Positions 1 through 6,955 of a DNA stretch of 20,323 nt are shown piece by piece; within the stretch, counting starts at the first letter, position 1; the number at the start of each line of letters is the position of its first letter. Position numbers and translations under genes: made by a program. The DNA is from a virus, in the IMG/VR virus record IMGVR_UViG_3300021963_000818, positions 1 to 20,323 of that record; one strand, 5' to 3'. Below the pieces are notes generated by a model that worked only from the letters and a program-made list of their open reading frames with translations, was not told the DNA's origin and searched no databases.

Positions 1-2
1 GG

Positions 3-947
3 ACTTGTGATGCTTGGATTGTTGGTGGGCCACTCACGGACGATAAAAAAAAAGTAGAGACTGAATTTTCTAGGGATTGTGGGCAAGTCGAAGATGGAAC
101 CTTTGGCCCGGATAATAAATGTGCAGAAGGATATGGAAGGCCAGCACTAAAGGGTGGATATGAACCAAAAAGGCCAATAGGTGAACCAAGGAAAGATTCT
201 GCAAAAGAAACTCCCAAAACAAAAGAACAAGTTTTACCTCAAACAAAAATACCAAAATACAAGCAAAACGAAGGGCAACGCACAGGAAAACTTCGGACTC
301 CTCCAAAGGGCGTTAAGCTATTTAATGGAGCAAATGACGAAAGAGATTGGAATCAATACAGATCGGAAATTACAAGAAACGATCAAAATGCAATTTGGAA
401 AGTTGGTGAAATAGGGGTTAAGGGAAAAAATCTAGAGTTTAATGATTGGAGAGATCAAGTAAGAAATGATCAAAACGCTTGGCAAATTACAGATGACTTT
501 AGGGGAAGACATTATATAAAAATGAATGAAAAGCCAGAAAGTGATGTTGGTAAAAAACTTCGAAATTTGATGGAGCAACAAAAGCCTATAAAACAAAAAT
601 CGCCATTATATCGAGGAATGGGATTTGCAACAGAAAAAGAAGGCGATGATTATGTTCGTCAATTAACTGGTGGGGCAAAACTAAATAGAACACTTACATC
701 ATTTAGTGAAGACAAGGATGTAGCTAGGAGTTTTGGTGGAGGATCGGAAGCGCAAGTTAAATTAAGGCTAGTTAAAAGCTCTAAAGTGCGACAATTTCAC
801 GGATTAGATTCAAGCGGAGAAAAGGAATTTGTGCTTCCATATGGAGCAAGGATTAGGGCGGTTGGCGAACCTAAAAAAAGAGAGGCCAAAAATTTAAGAG
901 GCGAAAAATTTGGCTTTATATATGAAGTAGATGTGGAAGAATATTGA
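3..947 (+). CDS. Head-associated protein with C-terminal ADP-ribosyltransferase domain (5' partial)
   Basis: The frame is open from the window edge (first full codon at position 3) to TGA at 945-947, so the N-terminus lies outside; 314 codons are visible. The C-terminal third looks like an R-S-E ADP-ribosyltransferase that would move ADP-ribose from NAD+ to a protein. It has an Arg in LYRG (codon 612-614), a TSFS strand (696-707) and an ExE pair, GEKEF (Glu codons at 819 and 825). ExE is the usual signature of arginine-specific enzymes. Upstream is a hydrophilic Lys/Pro-rich linker and a Cys-x13-Cys segment (codons 78 and 120). The position just before the prohead protease fits a portal or MuF-type minor head protein; phage ART domains are known fused to such proteins. 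An ATG at 522 lies inside the same frame and is probably not the start. The ART call is fairly sure; the head-protein identity is inferred from position only. Confidence 0.72.
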   Translation, partial: TCDAWIVGGPLTDDKKKVETEFSRDCGQVEDGTFGPDNKCAEGYGRPALKGGYEPKRPIGEPRKDSAKETPKTKEQVLPQTKIPKYKQNEGQRTGKLRTPPKGVKLFNGANDERDWNQYRSEITRNDQNAIWKVGEIGVKGKNLEFNDWRDQVRNDQNAWQITDDFRGRHYIKMNEKPESDVGKKLRNLMEQQKPIKQKSPLYRGMGFATEKEGDDYVRQLTGGAKLNRTLTSFSEDKDVARSFGGGSEAQVKLRLVKSSKVRQFHGLDSSGEKEFVLPYGARIRAVGEPKKREAKNLRGEKFGFIYEVDVEEY

Positions 948-948
948 T

Positions 949-1098
949 ATGCCACTAGAAAAAGATAATTCATATAAGCAAAGAGTTTTTGGGTCTTCAT
1001 CAGACCTTGAACCTATTGATAAAGAAAAGGTTGATCCTAAAGAGCTTTGCGACAAGCCAGACTGCACTTGTGCAGATGGAATTGACAAGAAACCATAA
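949..1098 (+). CDS. Small hypothetical protein, 49 aa, Cys-containing C-terminus
   Basis: ATG at 949 begins 1 nt after the previous stop, and TAA is at 1096-1098. The 49-residue product is hydrophilic and acidic/lysine rich, with no membrane segment. It ends in a small Cys cluster (CDKPDCTC) that could bind a metal, though this is a guess. It fills the gap between the ART-containing gene and the Dps-like gene with no wasted sequence and is likely translated by coupling. The last codons overlap the TTGACA motif that precedes the next gene. The function is not recognised. Confidence 0.5.
   Translation: MPLEKDNSYKQRVFGSSSDLEPIDKEKVDPKELCDKPDCTCADGIDKKP
1082..1087 (+). promoter_or_regulatory. 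TTGACA start-upstream motif, copy 1
   Basis: TTGACA lies 21 nt upstream of the ATG at 1103, inside the 3' end of the preceding small ORF. It belongs to a set of seven copies placed 19-23 nt before starts. This copy is the least typical, because no clear Shine-Dalgarno follows it. Confidence 0.4.
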
Positions 1099-1102
1099 CC
1101 TT

Positions 1103-1480
1103 ATGGAAAACGCCAATGGCGAGACGATTCTCACAACTTTTCTGACTTATCAGAATCAGTATAAGATATTTCATTGGCAGACAAGGAGTTATAGCCAACA
1201 CAAGAGTTTTGGCGAAATCTACGAGTCTCTTACAGAGAACATTGATGAATTTATGGAAACCTTTATGGGCAAGTATGGCAGAATCATTTCTGCTTCTACC
1301 TTTGACTTTAGCCTTGATAATTATTCGGAAGGCTTTGGGGAATACAACGATGAGTTTATTTCGTTCCTTTCTGATGAGCTACCGGGTTATCTGAACGAAG
1401 GCGACACGGATTTGTTGAATATCCGAGATGAGATTCTTGGAAGCGTGAACCAACTCAAATACCTCTTAACCTTGGTTTAA
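1103..1480 (+). CDS. Dps/ferritin-like protein (DUF5856-like)
   Basis: The product is 125 aa and largely helical. It carries the KIFHWQTRSYSQHKSFGEIY segment (residues 21-40) followed by an acidic helix, NIDEFMETFMGKYGR (46-60). This resembles Dps and related starvation-type ferritins, where an HW pair and the following D..E residues help form an iron site. I associate it with the phage/virus family DUF5856; that is from memory and not a search. Dps proteins bind iron and some protect DNA. Here it could act in the infected cell or be a virion component. The ATG at 1103 is chosen over an in-frame start at 989 because 989 would overlap almost all of the small ORF at 949-1098. The end (1480) is 4 nt before the protease start. 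Family fold is fairly likely; the role is unknown. Confidence 0.65.
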   Translation: MENANGETILTTFLTYQNQYKIFHWQTRSYSQHKSFGEIYESLTENIDEFMETFMGKYGRIISASTFDFSLDNYSEGFGEYNDEFISFLSDELPGYLNEGDTDLLNIRDEILGSVNQLKYLLTLV

Positions 1481-1484
1481 TAAT

Positions 1485-2693
1485 ATGCCCCTACTTACTC
1501 CAAAAAAAGGCGAGAAAAGCAAGGATTTCGTTGGTCGCTTCATGGGTCACGAAACCGCAGTTAAAGATTTCCCAGACACCAAGCAAAGGGCGGCAGTTGC
1601 CTACCAGACCTACCGGGACGCAAAGAAGAAGCAACGCAAGGAAGCTAGACTTGAGGAAGATTCCACGATTATTCCTAATGTGTATATCTTGAGCCAAGGA
1701 GAGGCCAGAGGCCACGATTTGTTCATCGACAAGACCTCCATTGAGAAAGCCTATGAGCTAATGTCCAACGCTCCTAATGGCGTTAAGGTTAAAATGAATC
1801 ACGGCTCTGGGCTTGAAGCAGTTCTTGGTTTTGCTCGCAACCCTCGCATTGAAGGCGATAAACTGATGGCAGACCTTCACTTGCTCAAAAGCTCCCCCCA
1901 CTACGGATTAGTTAAAGAGATGGCATCAGAAGCCCCCGACCAATTTGGGGTTAGCTTGGCGTTCTTGAATGAGTCCGAGACGATCAATGGCAAAGACTAC
2001 ATTCGCCCACAAAGGATTGAGTCTGCCGACTTGGTTTCCAGCCCTGCCAGCAATGAGAAGTTTAGAGACTTTCAAAGTAAAGATGTTGAGATGCTTGTTT
2101 TCGCAGTTGGAACAAAGTTCCGATGTTGGGAAGGTTACAAACCAGCAAAGGGCATTGAAGCCTATGAACCCGGCTCTTGCGTAAAAGCCGAAGAAAATTT
2201 GGGATACAATGCGGGGGGCGTTAGCATCCCCGCCGATATGCCACAAGCAGTTGTCGAGAGCGACCCAATACTTGACAAAAAAGGAGATAAAAATATGGAT
2301 AAGAAATATATGGATGAATTGAGCGAATTGAAAGCTCGCCTAGCGGCTCTCGAAGCCGCTATGAAACCCGCTGACGAAGCCGCAGATCAAGCCGAAGATT
2401 CGGCAGAAGGAAAGCCTGTTTCTGATGTTCCTTCGCCCGAAGATAAGGTTAAGAAGGACGAAAGCCAGATGGCCGAAAAGCTCAAAGCCGTTCTGACTGA
2501 ATTTGGCATCAAGCCCATTTCCGCTTCCCCGGTGGTTGAAGCCCCGGCGAAAGTCGAGCCCAAAACTTTTGAAGAACTCGTAGCCGCCCACAGCGATTAC
2601 AGCAATTCAAAGCTCAAGGCGATGAACGCCGTGATGCTCTCAAACCCCAAAGAATATGCCGAGGCTCGTAGCCGTGGCATCACAAAAATCTAA
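1485..2693 (+). CDS. Prohead maturation protease fused to scaffold domain
   Basis: The product is 402 aa. Residues 1-50 match a common phage head-protein lead (MP..PKKGE...DF.GRFM then FPDTKQRAAVAY). Residues 60-190 look like a prohead serine protease: KMNHGSG (His106), FGVSLAF (Ser157) and ESADLVSSPASN (179-190) are spaced as in such proteases. Catalytic roles are inferred. A Cys-x17-Cys segment follows (Cys214, Cys232). From residue 271 on the protein becomes a charged coiled coil plus a low-complexity acidic linker, ending in SNPKEYAEARSRGI, typical of scaffold C-termini. It would guide capsid assembly and then cleave scaffold and itself. It sits directly upstream of decoration and capsid genes, as expected. 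ATG 1485 follows the Dps-like stop by 4 nt. Confidence 0.82.
   Translation: MPLLTPKKGEKSKDFVGRFMGHETAVKDFPDTKQRAAVAYQTYRDAKKKQRKEARLEEDSTIIPNVYILSQGEARGHDLFIDKTSIEKAYELMSNAPNGVKVKMNHGSGLEAVLGFARNPRIEGDKLMADLHLLKSSPHYGLVKEMASEAPDQFGVSLAFLNESETINGKDYIRPQRIESADLVSSPASNEKFRDFQSKDVEMLVFAVGTKFRCWEGYKPAKGIEAYEPGSCVKAEENLGYNAGGVSIPADMPQAVVESDPILDKKGDKNMDKKYMDELSELKARLAALEAAMKPADEAADQAEDSAEGKPVSDVPSPEDKVKKDESQMAEKLKAVLTEFGIKPISASPVVEAPAKVEPKTFEELVAAHSDYSNSKLKAMNAVMLSNPKEYAEARSRGITKI
2272..2297 (+). promoter_or_regulatory. Internal translation start signal: TTGACA, Shine-Dalgarno and ATG inside the protease gene
   Basis: TTGACA (2272-2277) is followed by AAGGAG (2281-2286), then an in-frame ATG at 2295 after 8 nt. 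AAGGAG is among the best Shine-Dalgarno matches in the window. It sits exactly at the junction between the protease and the coiled-coil scaffold parts. Confidence 0.65.
2295..2693 (+). CDS. Nested scaffold protein from internal start (Nu3-like arrangement)
   Basis: This 132-residue product would share frame and stop with the protease gene, starting at its Met271. It contains the predicted coiled coil (MDELSELKARLAALEAAM), an acidic Ala/Glu linker and the scaffold-type tail. In phage lambda, scaffold Nu3 is made the same way from inside protease gene C, giving a high ratio of free scaffold to protease. Evidence here is the strong Shine-Dalgarno at 2281-2286, the TTGACA motif shared with other starts, and the match between start position and domain boundary. 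That it is used in vivo is an inference. Confidence 0.6.
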   Translation: MDKKYMDELSELKARLAALEAAMKPADEAADQAEDSAEGKPVSDVPSPEDKVKKDESQMAEKLKAVLTEFGIKPISASPVVEAPAKVEPKTFEELVAAHSDYSNSKLKAMNAVMLSNPKEYAEARSRGITKI

Positions 2694-2711
2694 CACAAAG
2701 GATTAAATACA

Positions 2712-3074
2712 ATGTCCACTCAAGTTGATAATGTTTTCCGCACATTCGGAACGGCTTCTGCTGTTTCGGCTTATCGTTTTGTTACCCCCGATACCACCAC
2801 GGCGGGTTTCGTAAATGTTGCGGTTTCTGGTGCTAACAAAACCATCGGCGTGACTCAAGAAGATGCTCCCGCTGGCGGTTTCGTTACAGTTAAGATGCTT
2901 CACCCCACCTTCTTCGCAACAGTTTCTGGAACTTGTGCGGTTGGCAATACCTTGTTCTTCGATGCGGCTGGCCAATGCACCACGCTTGCGGCTAACCTCT
3001 CGACTGCTGGTGTCGCTCTTGAAGCGGCCACGGCAACATCGGCGGTTATCGAAATTGCAGTTCCATTGTTCTAA
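2712..3074 (+). CDS. Head decoration (capsid cement) protein
   Basis: The product is 120 aa with no signal peptide and is beta-rich with many small residues. The pattern of repeated V/G/T strands (RFVTPDTTTAGFVNVAVSGA, then IGVTQEDAPAGGFVTVKM, then AVGNTLFFDAAGQC) resembles DUF2190-type and gpD-like decoration proteins that bind outside the capsid lattice and stabilise it. It lies between the protease/scaffold and the major capsid protein, the usual place for gpD. AAAGGA precedes the ATG, and a degenerate TTGACA-like CTAACA lies 22 nt upstream. Codons look strongly biased, like the capsid gene, which suggests high expression. Confidence 0.7.
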   Translation: MSTQVDNVFRTFGTASAVSAYRFVTPDTTTAGFVNVAVSGANKTIGVTQEDAPAGGFVTVKMLHPTFFATVSGTCAVGNTLFFDAAGQCTTLAANLSTAGVALEAATATSAVIEIAVPLF

Positions 3075-3112
3075 ACAATAGTAACAACAAACAAAAGAAA
3101 GAATAATATAAA

Positions 3113-4075
3113 ATGAGCTTTATCTCTGGTGGCACGACAATTCGTGCAGACATCAACCAAGCCCTAATCGAAGCCCCGGCCCAGATTGGGATGATTGGTG
3201 CTGACATTATGCCTCTCTTGCCCGTCTCGGCAAAGAGTGGTGTTTACCTCAAAGTGCAGACGGCTGATGCCGATCTCTTGAACGCTGATGCGGCCAAGCG
3301 TACTGCTGGTGCTGAATACGCTCGTGCGGTTCGGAAATTCACCTCCGATACCTACGATTGTATTGAAACAGGACTGGAAGAATTGTTGGACGATTCTTTC
3401 CGTTCGGATGCTAACCGCTTCTTCCAGATCGAGGCCGAAACTGCCAAGTTCTTGCTTCGCCAAGTTAAACTCTCGCACGAAAAGCGGGTGTCTGACTTGC
3501 TCTGGGCAACGACTACCCCCTTCACCACGGCTGATATTAGTCCCACGGCTAACTACACCGAAGCTAACTTGGCAACCATCAACGCCCCTGCGGATGTGGC
3601 GGCTGGCAAGCTCGCTTTGAACAAGCTCGGTTACGAAGCAAATGCCGTCATCATGTCGGCCAATGTCTATGAACGGGTTCGCCGGACTACCCTCTTGCAG
3701 AATCAGTTCTACGGAGTTGTTTCCAATACTGGCGGTCGCTTGCTTGATGAGAGCCAGATTGCAACCGCTTTCGGTGTGGATAAAGTCTACATTGGTCGTG
3801 CGGCTTACAACACGGCGAACAAAAACAAGTCATACTCTGGCTCGTTCATCGTTCCCGACACCAAGATTGTTGTTGCCAATGTCTCTAGTGGTCAGTTCAC
3901 CGCTGGTGGTTTGGGTCGCACCTTGGTGTGGTCTGATGACGCCCCCGGTGGTTTCGTCTCTGAAAGCTATCGTGACGAAGCTCGGCGTAGCAATGTTCTC
4001 CGTGTTCGCATGAACACCGCAGAGAAAGTCATTGACGCTAATGCGGCGGTTCGTATCACCACGACCTACAGCTAA
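3113..4075 (+). CDS. Major capsid protein
   Basis: The product is 320 aa and is expected to form the icosahedral shell with an HK97-like fold. It follows protease, scaffold and decoration genes and is followed by a strong terminator. The N-terminal part (RADINQALIEAPAQIGMIGA, then LPVSAKSGVYLKV) and the middle segment (YDCIETGLEELLDDSFRSDA) resemble major capsid proteins of the lambda gpE-like/P22-like broad group. The C-terminal half has VYIGRAAYNTA, GGLGRTLVWSDDAPGGFVSE and a final beta segment, as in those families. The start at 3113 lacks a good Shine-Dalgarno (AAGAAAG only), which is odd for such a strongly expressed gene. Confidence 0.85.
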   Translation: MSFISGGTTIRADINQALIEAPAQIGMIGADIMPLLPVSAKSGVYLKVQTADADLLNADAAKRTAGAEYARAVRKFTSDTYDCIETGLEELLDDSFRSDANRFFQIEAETAKFLLRQVKLSHEKRVSDLLWATTTPFTTADISPTANYTEANLATINAPADVAAGKLALNKLGYEANAVIMSANVYERVRRTTLLQNQFYGVVSNTGGRLLDESQIATAFGVDKVYIGRAAYNTANKNKSYSGSFIVPDTKIVVANVSSGQFTAGGLGRTLVWSDDAPGGFVSESYRDEARRSNVLRVRMNTAEKVIDANAAVRITTTYS

Positions 4076-4106
4076 AAATTGGTTCATTGGTTGGTTCCTT
4101 GAAGAA

Positions 4107-4140
4107 GGGGGAGGGCGAAAGCTCTCCCCCTTTTTCTTTT
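4107..4140 (+). terminator. Intrinsic terminator after the major capsid gene
   Basis: A 10-bp stem (4107-4116 with 4121-4130, GGGGGAG core, one G-T pair) closes on a GAAA tetraloop and is followed by TTTTTCTTTT (4131-4140). It starts 32 nt after the capsid stop codon. It probably ends or thins out late transcripts so that the capsid block is made in excess over downstream genes. Confidence 0.9.
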
Positions 4141-4144
4141 GACA
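4139..4144 (+). promoter_or_regulatory. TTGACA start-upstream motif, copy 3
   Basis: TTGACA begins in the T-tract of the terminator, 22 nt upstream of the ATG at 4161. AAGGA follows at 4152-4156. Confidence 0.45.
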
Positions 4145-4160
4145 CAATCACAAGGAAACT

Positions 4161-4457
4161 ATGGCAGACCTTACAAATTCCGAACCCTACTACGATCAAG
4201 TTTCCCACGCCGCCCGTCCCGGCACTCAATATGTAACCACAACTGGAACGGCTGTTAGTGCCTCTGCTGGTTTTGCTGGTATCTATATTGTTTCGGACGC
4301 AAAGTTTTCAAGCATTTCATCTGCTGTAACGGGATTTTCTGGGCTTGCTAATGCAACGGCGGCCTCTGCATCCACCATCAATGCAGGAATTTATCTGGCT
4401 GGAACTTGCACGGCTTTTTCTATTCATAGCGGAATTGTTCTTGGCATTGGTGACTAA
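4161..4457 (+). CDS. Small Ala/Ser/Gly-rich virion protein candidate
   Basis: The product is 98 aa. After a polar start (MADLTNSEPYYDQVSHAARP) it consists mostly of small and beta-branched residues (A, S, G, T, I), typical of a compact beta-sheet virion protein. No catalytic motif, signal peptide or clear membrane helix is seen. It lies just past the capsid terminator, has a good Shine-Dalgarno (AAGGAAACT) and the TTGACA motif, and is followed by a lectin-like gene. It could be a minor decoration or a neck component. The family is not recognised. Confidence 0.6.
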   Translation: MADLTNSEPYYDQVSHAARPGTQYVTTTGTAVSASAGFAGIYIVSDAKFSSISSAVTGFSGLANATAASASTINAGIYLAGTCTAFSIHSGIVLGIGD

Positions 4458-4479
4458 AAGTCTGTAAGGTTAAATCCTT

Positions 4480-5271
4480 ATGATGATTAAGGGTGGCATT
4501 CGGATTGGTGGGCTATCAAGAATATCTGGCTTCGATGGAGATGCCGCCGCATACTTTGATAGGGCTGGCGTTACTGACGCAACCGCAAAACAACAAATCA
4601 ACGCCTTTGTTGTGGGCGTAAAGGCACTTAGCCTTTTCAATAATATGGTCTGCTGGACATTGCGTTCAGCGCAGAACAAGGGAAGCGGAACGACTGCATA
4701 CAGCTTGGGTGGTCTTGGGACTTACAATGGAACGCTAACAAATGGGCCAACTTGGGGAACGGATGGAATTGTATTTGATGGAACAAACGATTATATCCCA
4801 ACAACTCTAACAAGCGGTTTTTCTGCTGTGTCAGTATTTGGAATTTCAAAAAAAGATGCAACTAGCCAAATAATGGCAGAAGTATTCAAAGATGATGAGG
4901 GAGTAAATCGAGAATGGACTATTTTTGCAGAATTGGGAGGATTTGTTCAAGGAAGGTTATTTAATCCATTAAACTCACAAAATACAGGCCCAGCAGTTAC
5001 GACTGATTTTAGGGTTTCTTCCCTAAGAGGAAGCGCAACAGTCAATAAATTTAGAATAAATAATGGATCAGATACAACTGCGGGAACTGGAACCCTATTC
5101 CAAGGATCTGCGGCAGTAACATTAGGTGCAAAATCAAGTGGAGGCGATAGATGGTTTAAAGGAATAATTGCTGGTGCAATAATTTTCAATACAGCTCTTT
5201 CCGACAGCGACACATCCTCAATTTACACCCTTTACAAAACCACACTCGGAACTGGACTTGGCTTGCCATAA
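4480..5271 (+). CDS. Concanavalin/LamG-like fold surface protein
   Basis: The product is 263 aa. The N-terminal helical part (YFDRAGVTDATAKQQINAFV, residues 25-45) is followed by a beta-rich part. That part includes LGTYNGTLTNGPTWGTDGIV and FDGTNDYIPT, a typical edge of jelly-roll LamG/concanavalin lectin domains, and ends with FKGIIAGAIIFNTALSDSD, the usual last strands of that fold. Such domains bind glycans or other surfaces. In phages they are found in head fibres, tail fibres and adhesins. Between the capsid genes and the glycan island, it may be a head-surface adhesin. The second half is more AT-rich than the capsid genes. Start ATG 4480 is followed at once by a second ATG; either may be used. 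Confidence 0.6.
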   Translation: MMIKGGIRIGGLSRISGFDGDAAAYFDRAGVTDATAKQQINAFVVGVKALSLFNNMVCWTLRSAQNKGSGTTAYSLGGLGTYNGTLTNGPTWGTDGIVFDGTNDYIPTTLTSGFSAVSVFGISKKDATSQIMAEVFKDDEGVNREWTIFAELGGFVQGRLFNPLNSQNTGPAVTTDFRVSSLRGSATVNKFRINNGSDTTAGTGTLFQGSAAVTLGAKSSGGDRWFKGIIAGAIIFNTALSDSDTSSIYTLYKTTLGTGLGLP

Positions 5272-5289
5272 TTAAAAACTAGAAATCCT

Positions 5290-5303
5290 ATTGAAATCCT
5301 AAA
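5290..5303 (+). repeat. 14-nt start-upstream repeat (ATTGAAATCCTAAA), copy 1
   Basis: This 14-mer occurs exactly twice, here ending on the first base of the ATG at 5303 and at 11745-11758 before the ATG at 11762. Shorter AAATCCT cores precede the starts at 4480 and 17692. No Shine-Dalgarno is seen at these starts. Confidence 0.45.
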
Positions 5304-6955
5304 TGAAACACGAACTGTCTATTTATCTCATAGCTGGAAATGAGGAAGCCTACATTAGCCGATGCTTGGAAAGCTTCAAACCGATTGCAAAGGAGTTTAT
5401 TATTGCAATCGCTAGGGGAAACCAGACCCCGGACAAGACCGAAGAAATCTGCAAGAGCTTTGGGGCAAAGGTTGTTCACTACAAAAATAAACGCATTGAT
5501 TGGCCTCACATTGACGATTTTGCGGAGGCTCGTAATTTGGCATTAGATAACTGCTCTTGTGAGTGGGCGGCTTGGGTGGATGCGGATGATGTGATGGCAG
5601 AGGGATGCGAGGAGGCGATTGATCGGGCTTTGGACGAAGCCGAAAAGCAAGACAAGTGGCTAGTGGCGATGCGTTACGATGTGGCTAATGCTGGCCTCAA
5701 ACCCCTGCGAGAAACTTTCAGTCGCAAGGGCAAATGCCGTTGGAGGAACCGGGTTCACGAAATGCTGGTGGCAAGCGAGCCAGACAAGTTGGTGGCAGTA
5801 GATCATACTTTTAGAATCCACAAGCCCCACGGCTATAAACAGACAAGTGCCGATAGAAACTTTCGCATCTTGGCAGATACCCTCGAACCCGCACCAAACT
5901 CACTCTACTACACGGCTCAAGAAGCCTACCTTTCCAATCAAGTCGAGCGTTGCATTGATTACAGCAAGAGAGCTTTAATGTTTCCAGAGCTAGACGATAC
6001 GCTCCGCTACGATGTGCTTTGCAATCTGGGACGATGCACCGGGAAAGACGAAAGGCTAAAATGGTTAGGCCAAGCAATCACGCTACAACCAGATCGCAGG
6101 GAGGCTCATTACTACACGGCAATGGAATATGCGAGTCGTGGAATTTGGAACAAGGCTTACGCTTCCAGCCGAAGTGCTATGACCCTGCAACGGCCAAAGA
6201 CCCACTATTGGAATCAAGTCGAGGATGTTTATGATTGGAAAGCCCTAGACCTTTACCAGATCGCTTGTGTGTGCGTAGGAAACACCGAAGAATCCGAGAA
6301 GATGCTAAAAATGTGGCCGACTCCTAAAATCACACTCGTTCACGCAACCAGAGGCAGACCGCAGTTAGCTTGGCAACGGCGTTATCAATGGCTATCGCTT
6401 GCCCAAAAGCCCCTAGAGATTCAATGGATTTTTGCAGTCGATCACGATGAGAAGGTGGACTATACCCCGCACCAAGCTATTAGAGTTAATCCCGGCGGAA
6501 TCATCAATGCTTGGAACGAAGGTGCAAAACACGCCAAAGGGGATGTGATTATCCAGATGAGCGATGATTGGTCTCCCTGCAAAGGCTGGGATGCCCTAAT
6601 TTTGAACGCTATTGGGGATACAAAGGCCGATAAAGTGCTGGCAGTATCAGATGGGCTTCGACAAGACAAACTGCTTTGCATGGCCATTTTAACGCAAAAT
6701 AGGCTAAACAAGCAGGGCTATATGTTCCATCCAGACTATCAAGAGTCGGACGGCATCTATTCAGACAATGAGCATACCGAGAGAGCCTATGCAGATGGGG
6801 TGGTTATCGAGGCCAAGAACATTCAGTTTAAGCACGAAAATCCGATGTTCACCAAAGGCAACCCAGACGAACAACTAAAGAACCACAACAAGCCAGAGTT
6901 TTACGATAAGGGCAAAGCCATTTATGAGAGACGCAAAGCAAATAATTGGGCGTAA
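5303..6955 (+). CDS. Double-domain glycosyltransferase (GT2-like, TPR linker, second GT-A domain)
   Basis: The product is 550 aa. Residues 1-175 form a family-2 GT-A domain: SIYLIAGNEEAYISRCLESF at the nucleotide-sugar fold, a DxD-type metal site VDADD (92-96) and NRVHE (149-153), typical of GT2 enzymes with TPR tails. Residues 195-335 are helical repeats (TPR-like). Residues 342-550 look like a second transferase domain (ITLVHATRGRP at its start, QMSDDW near 418-423 as metal site). The protein would transfer sugars from activated donors in the cytoplasm. It opens a run of six sugar-related or methyltransferase genes. Whether both domains are active is unknown. The acceptor could be a virion protein or a host surface glycan. 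Confidence 0.82.
   Translation: MKHELSIYLIAGNEEAYISRCLESFKPIAKEFIIAIARGNQTPDKTEEICKSFGAKVVHYKNKRIDWPHIDDFAEARNLALDNCSCEWAAWVDADDVMAEGCEEAIDRALDEAEKQDKWLVAMRYDVANAGLKPLRETFSRKGKCRWRNRVHEMLVASEPDKLVAVDHTFRIHKPHGYKQTSADRNFRILADTLEPAPNSLYYTAQEAYLSNQVERCIDYSKRALMFPELDDTLRYDVLCNLGRCTGKDERLKWLGQAITLQPDRREAHYYTAMEYASRGIWNKAYASSRSAMTLQRPKTHYWNQVEDVYDWKALDLYQIACVCVGNTEESEKMLKMWPTPKITLVHATRGRPQLAWQRRYQWLSLAQKPLEIQWIFAVDHDEKVDYTPHQAIRVNPGGIINAWNEGAKHAKGDVIIQMSDDWSPCKGWDALILNAIGDTKADKVLAVSDGLRQDKLLCMAILTQNRLNKQGYMFHPDYQESDGIYSDNEHTERAYADGVVIEAKNIQFKHENPMFTKGNPDEQLKNHNKPEFYDKGKAIYERRKANNWA

Noticed and set aside
522-947. Separate gene starting at ATG 522
   Set aside because: The same frame is open back to the window edge, so 522 is an internal Met of a longer gene.
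989-1480. Longer version of the Dps-like gene starting at 989
   Set aside because: It would overlap the 949-1098 ORF almost fully; ATG 1103 starts just before the conserved region and has TTGACA 21 nt upstream.
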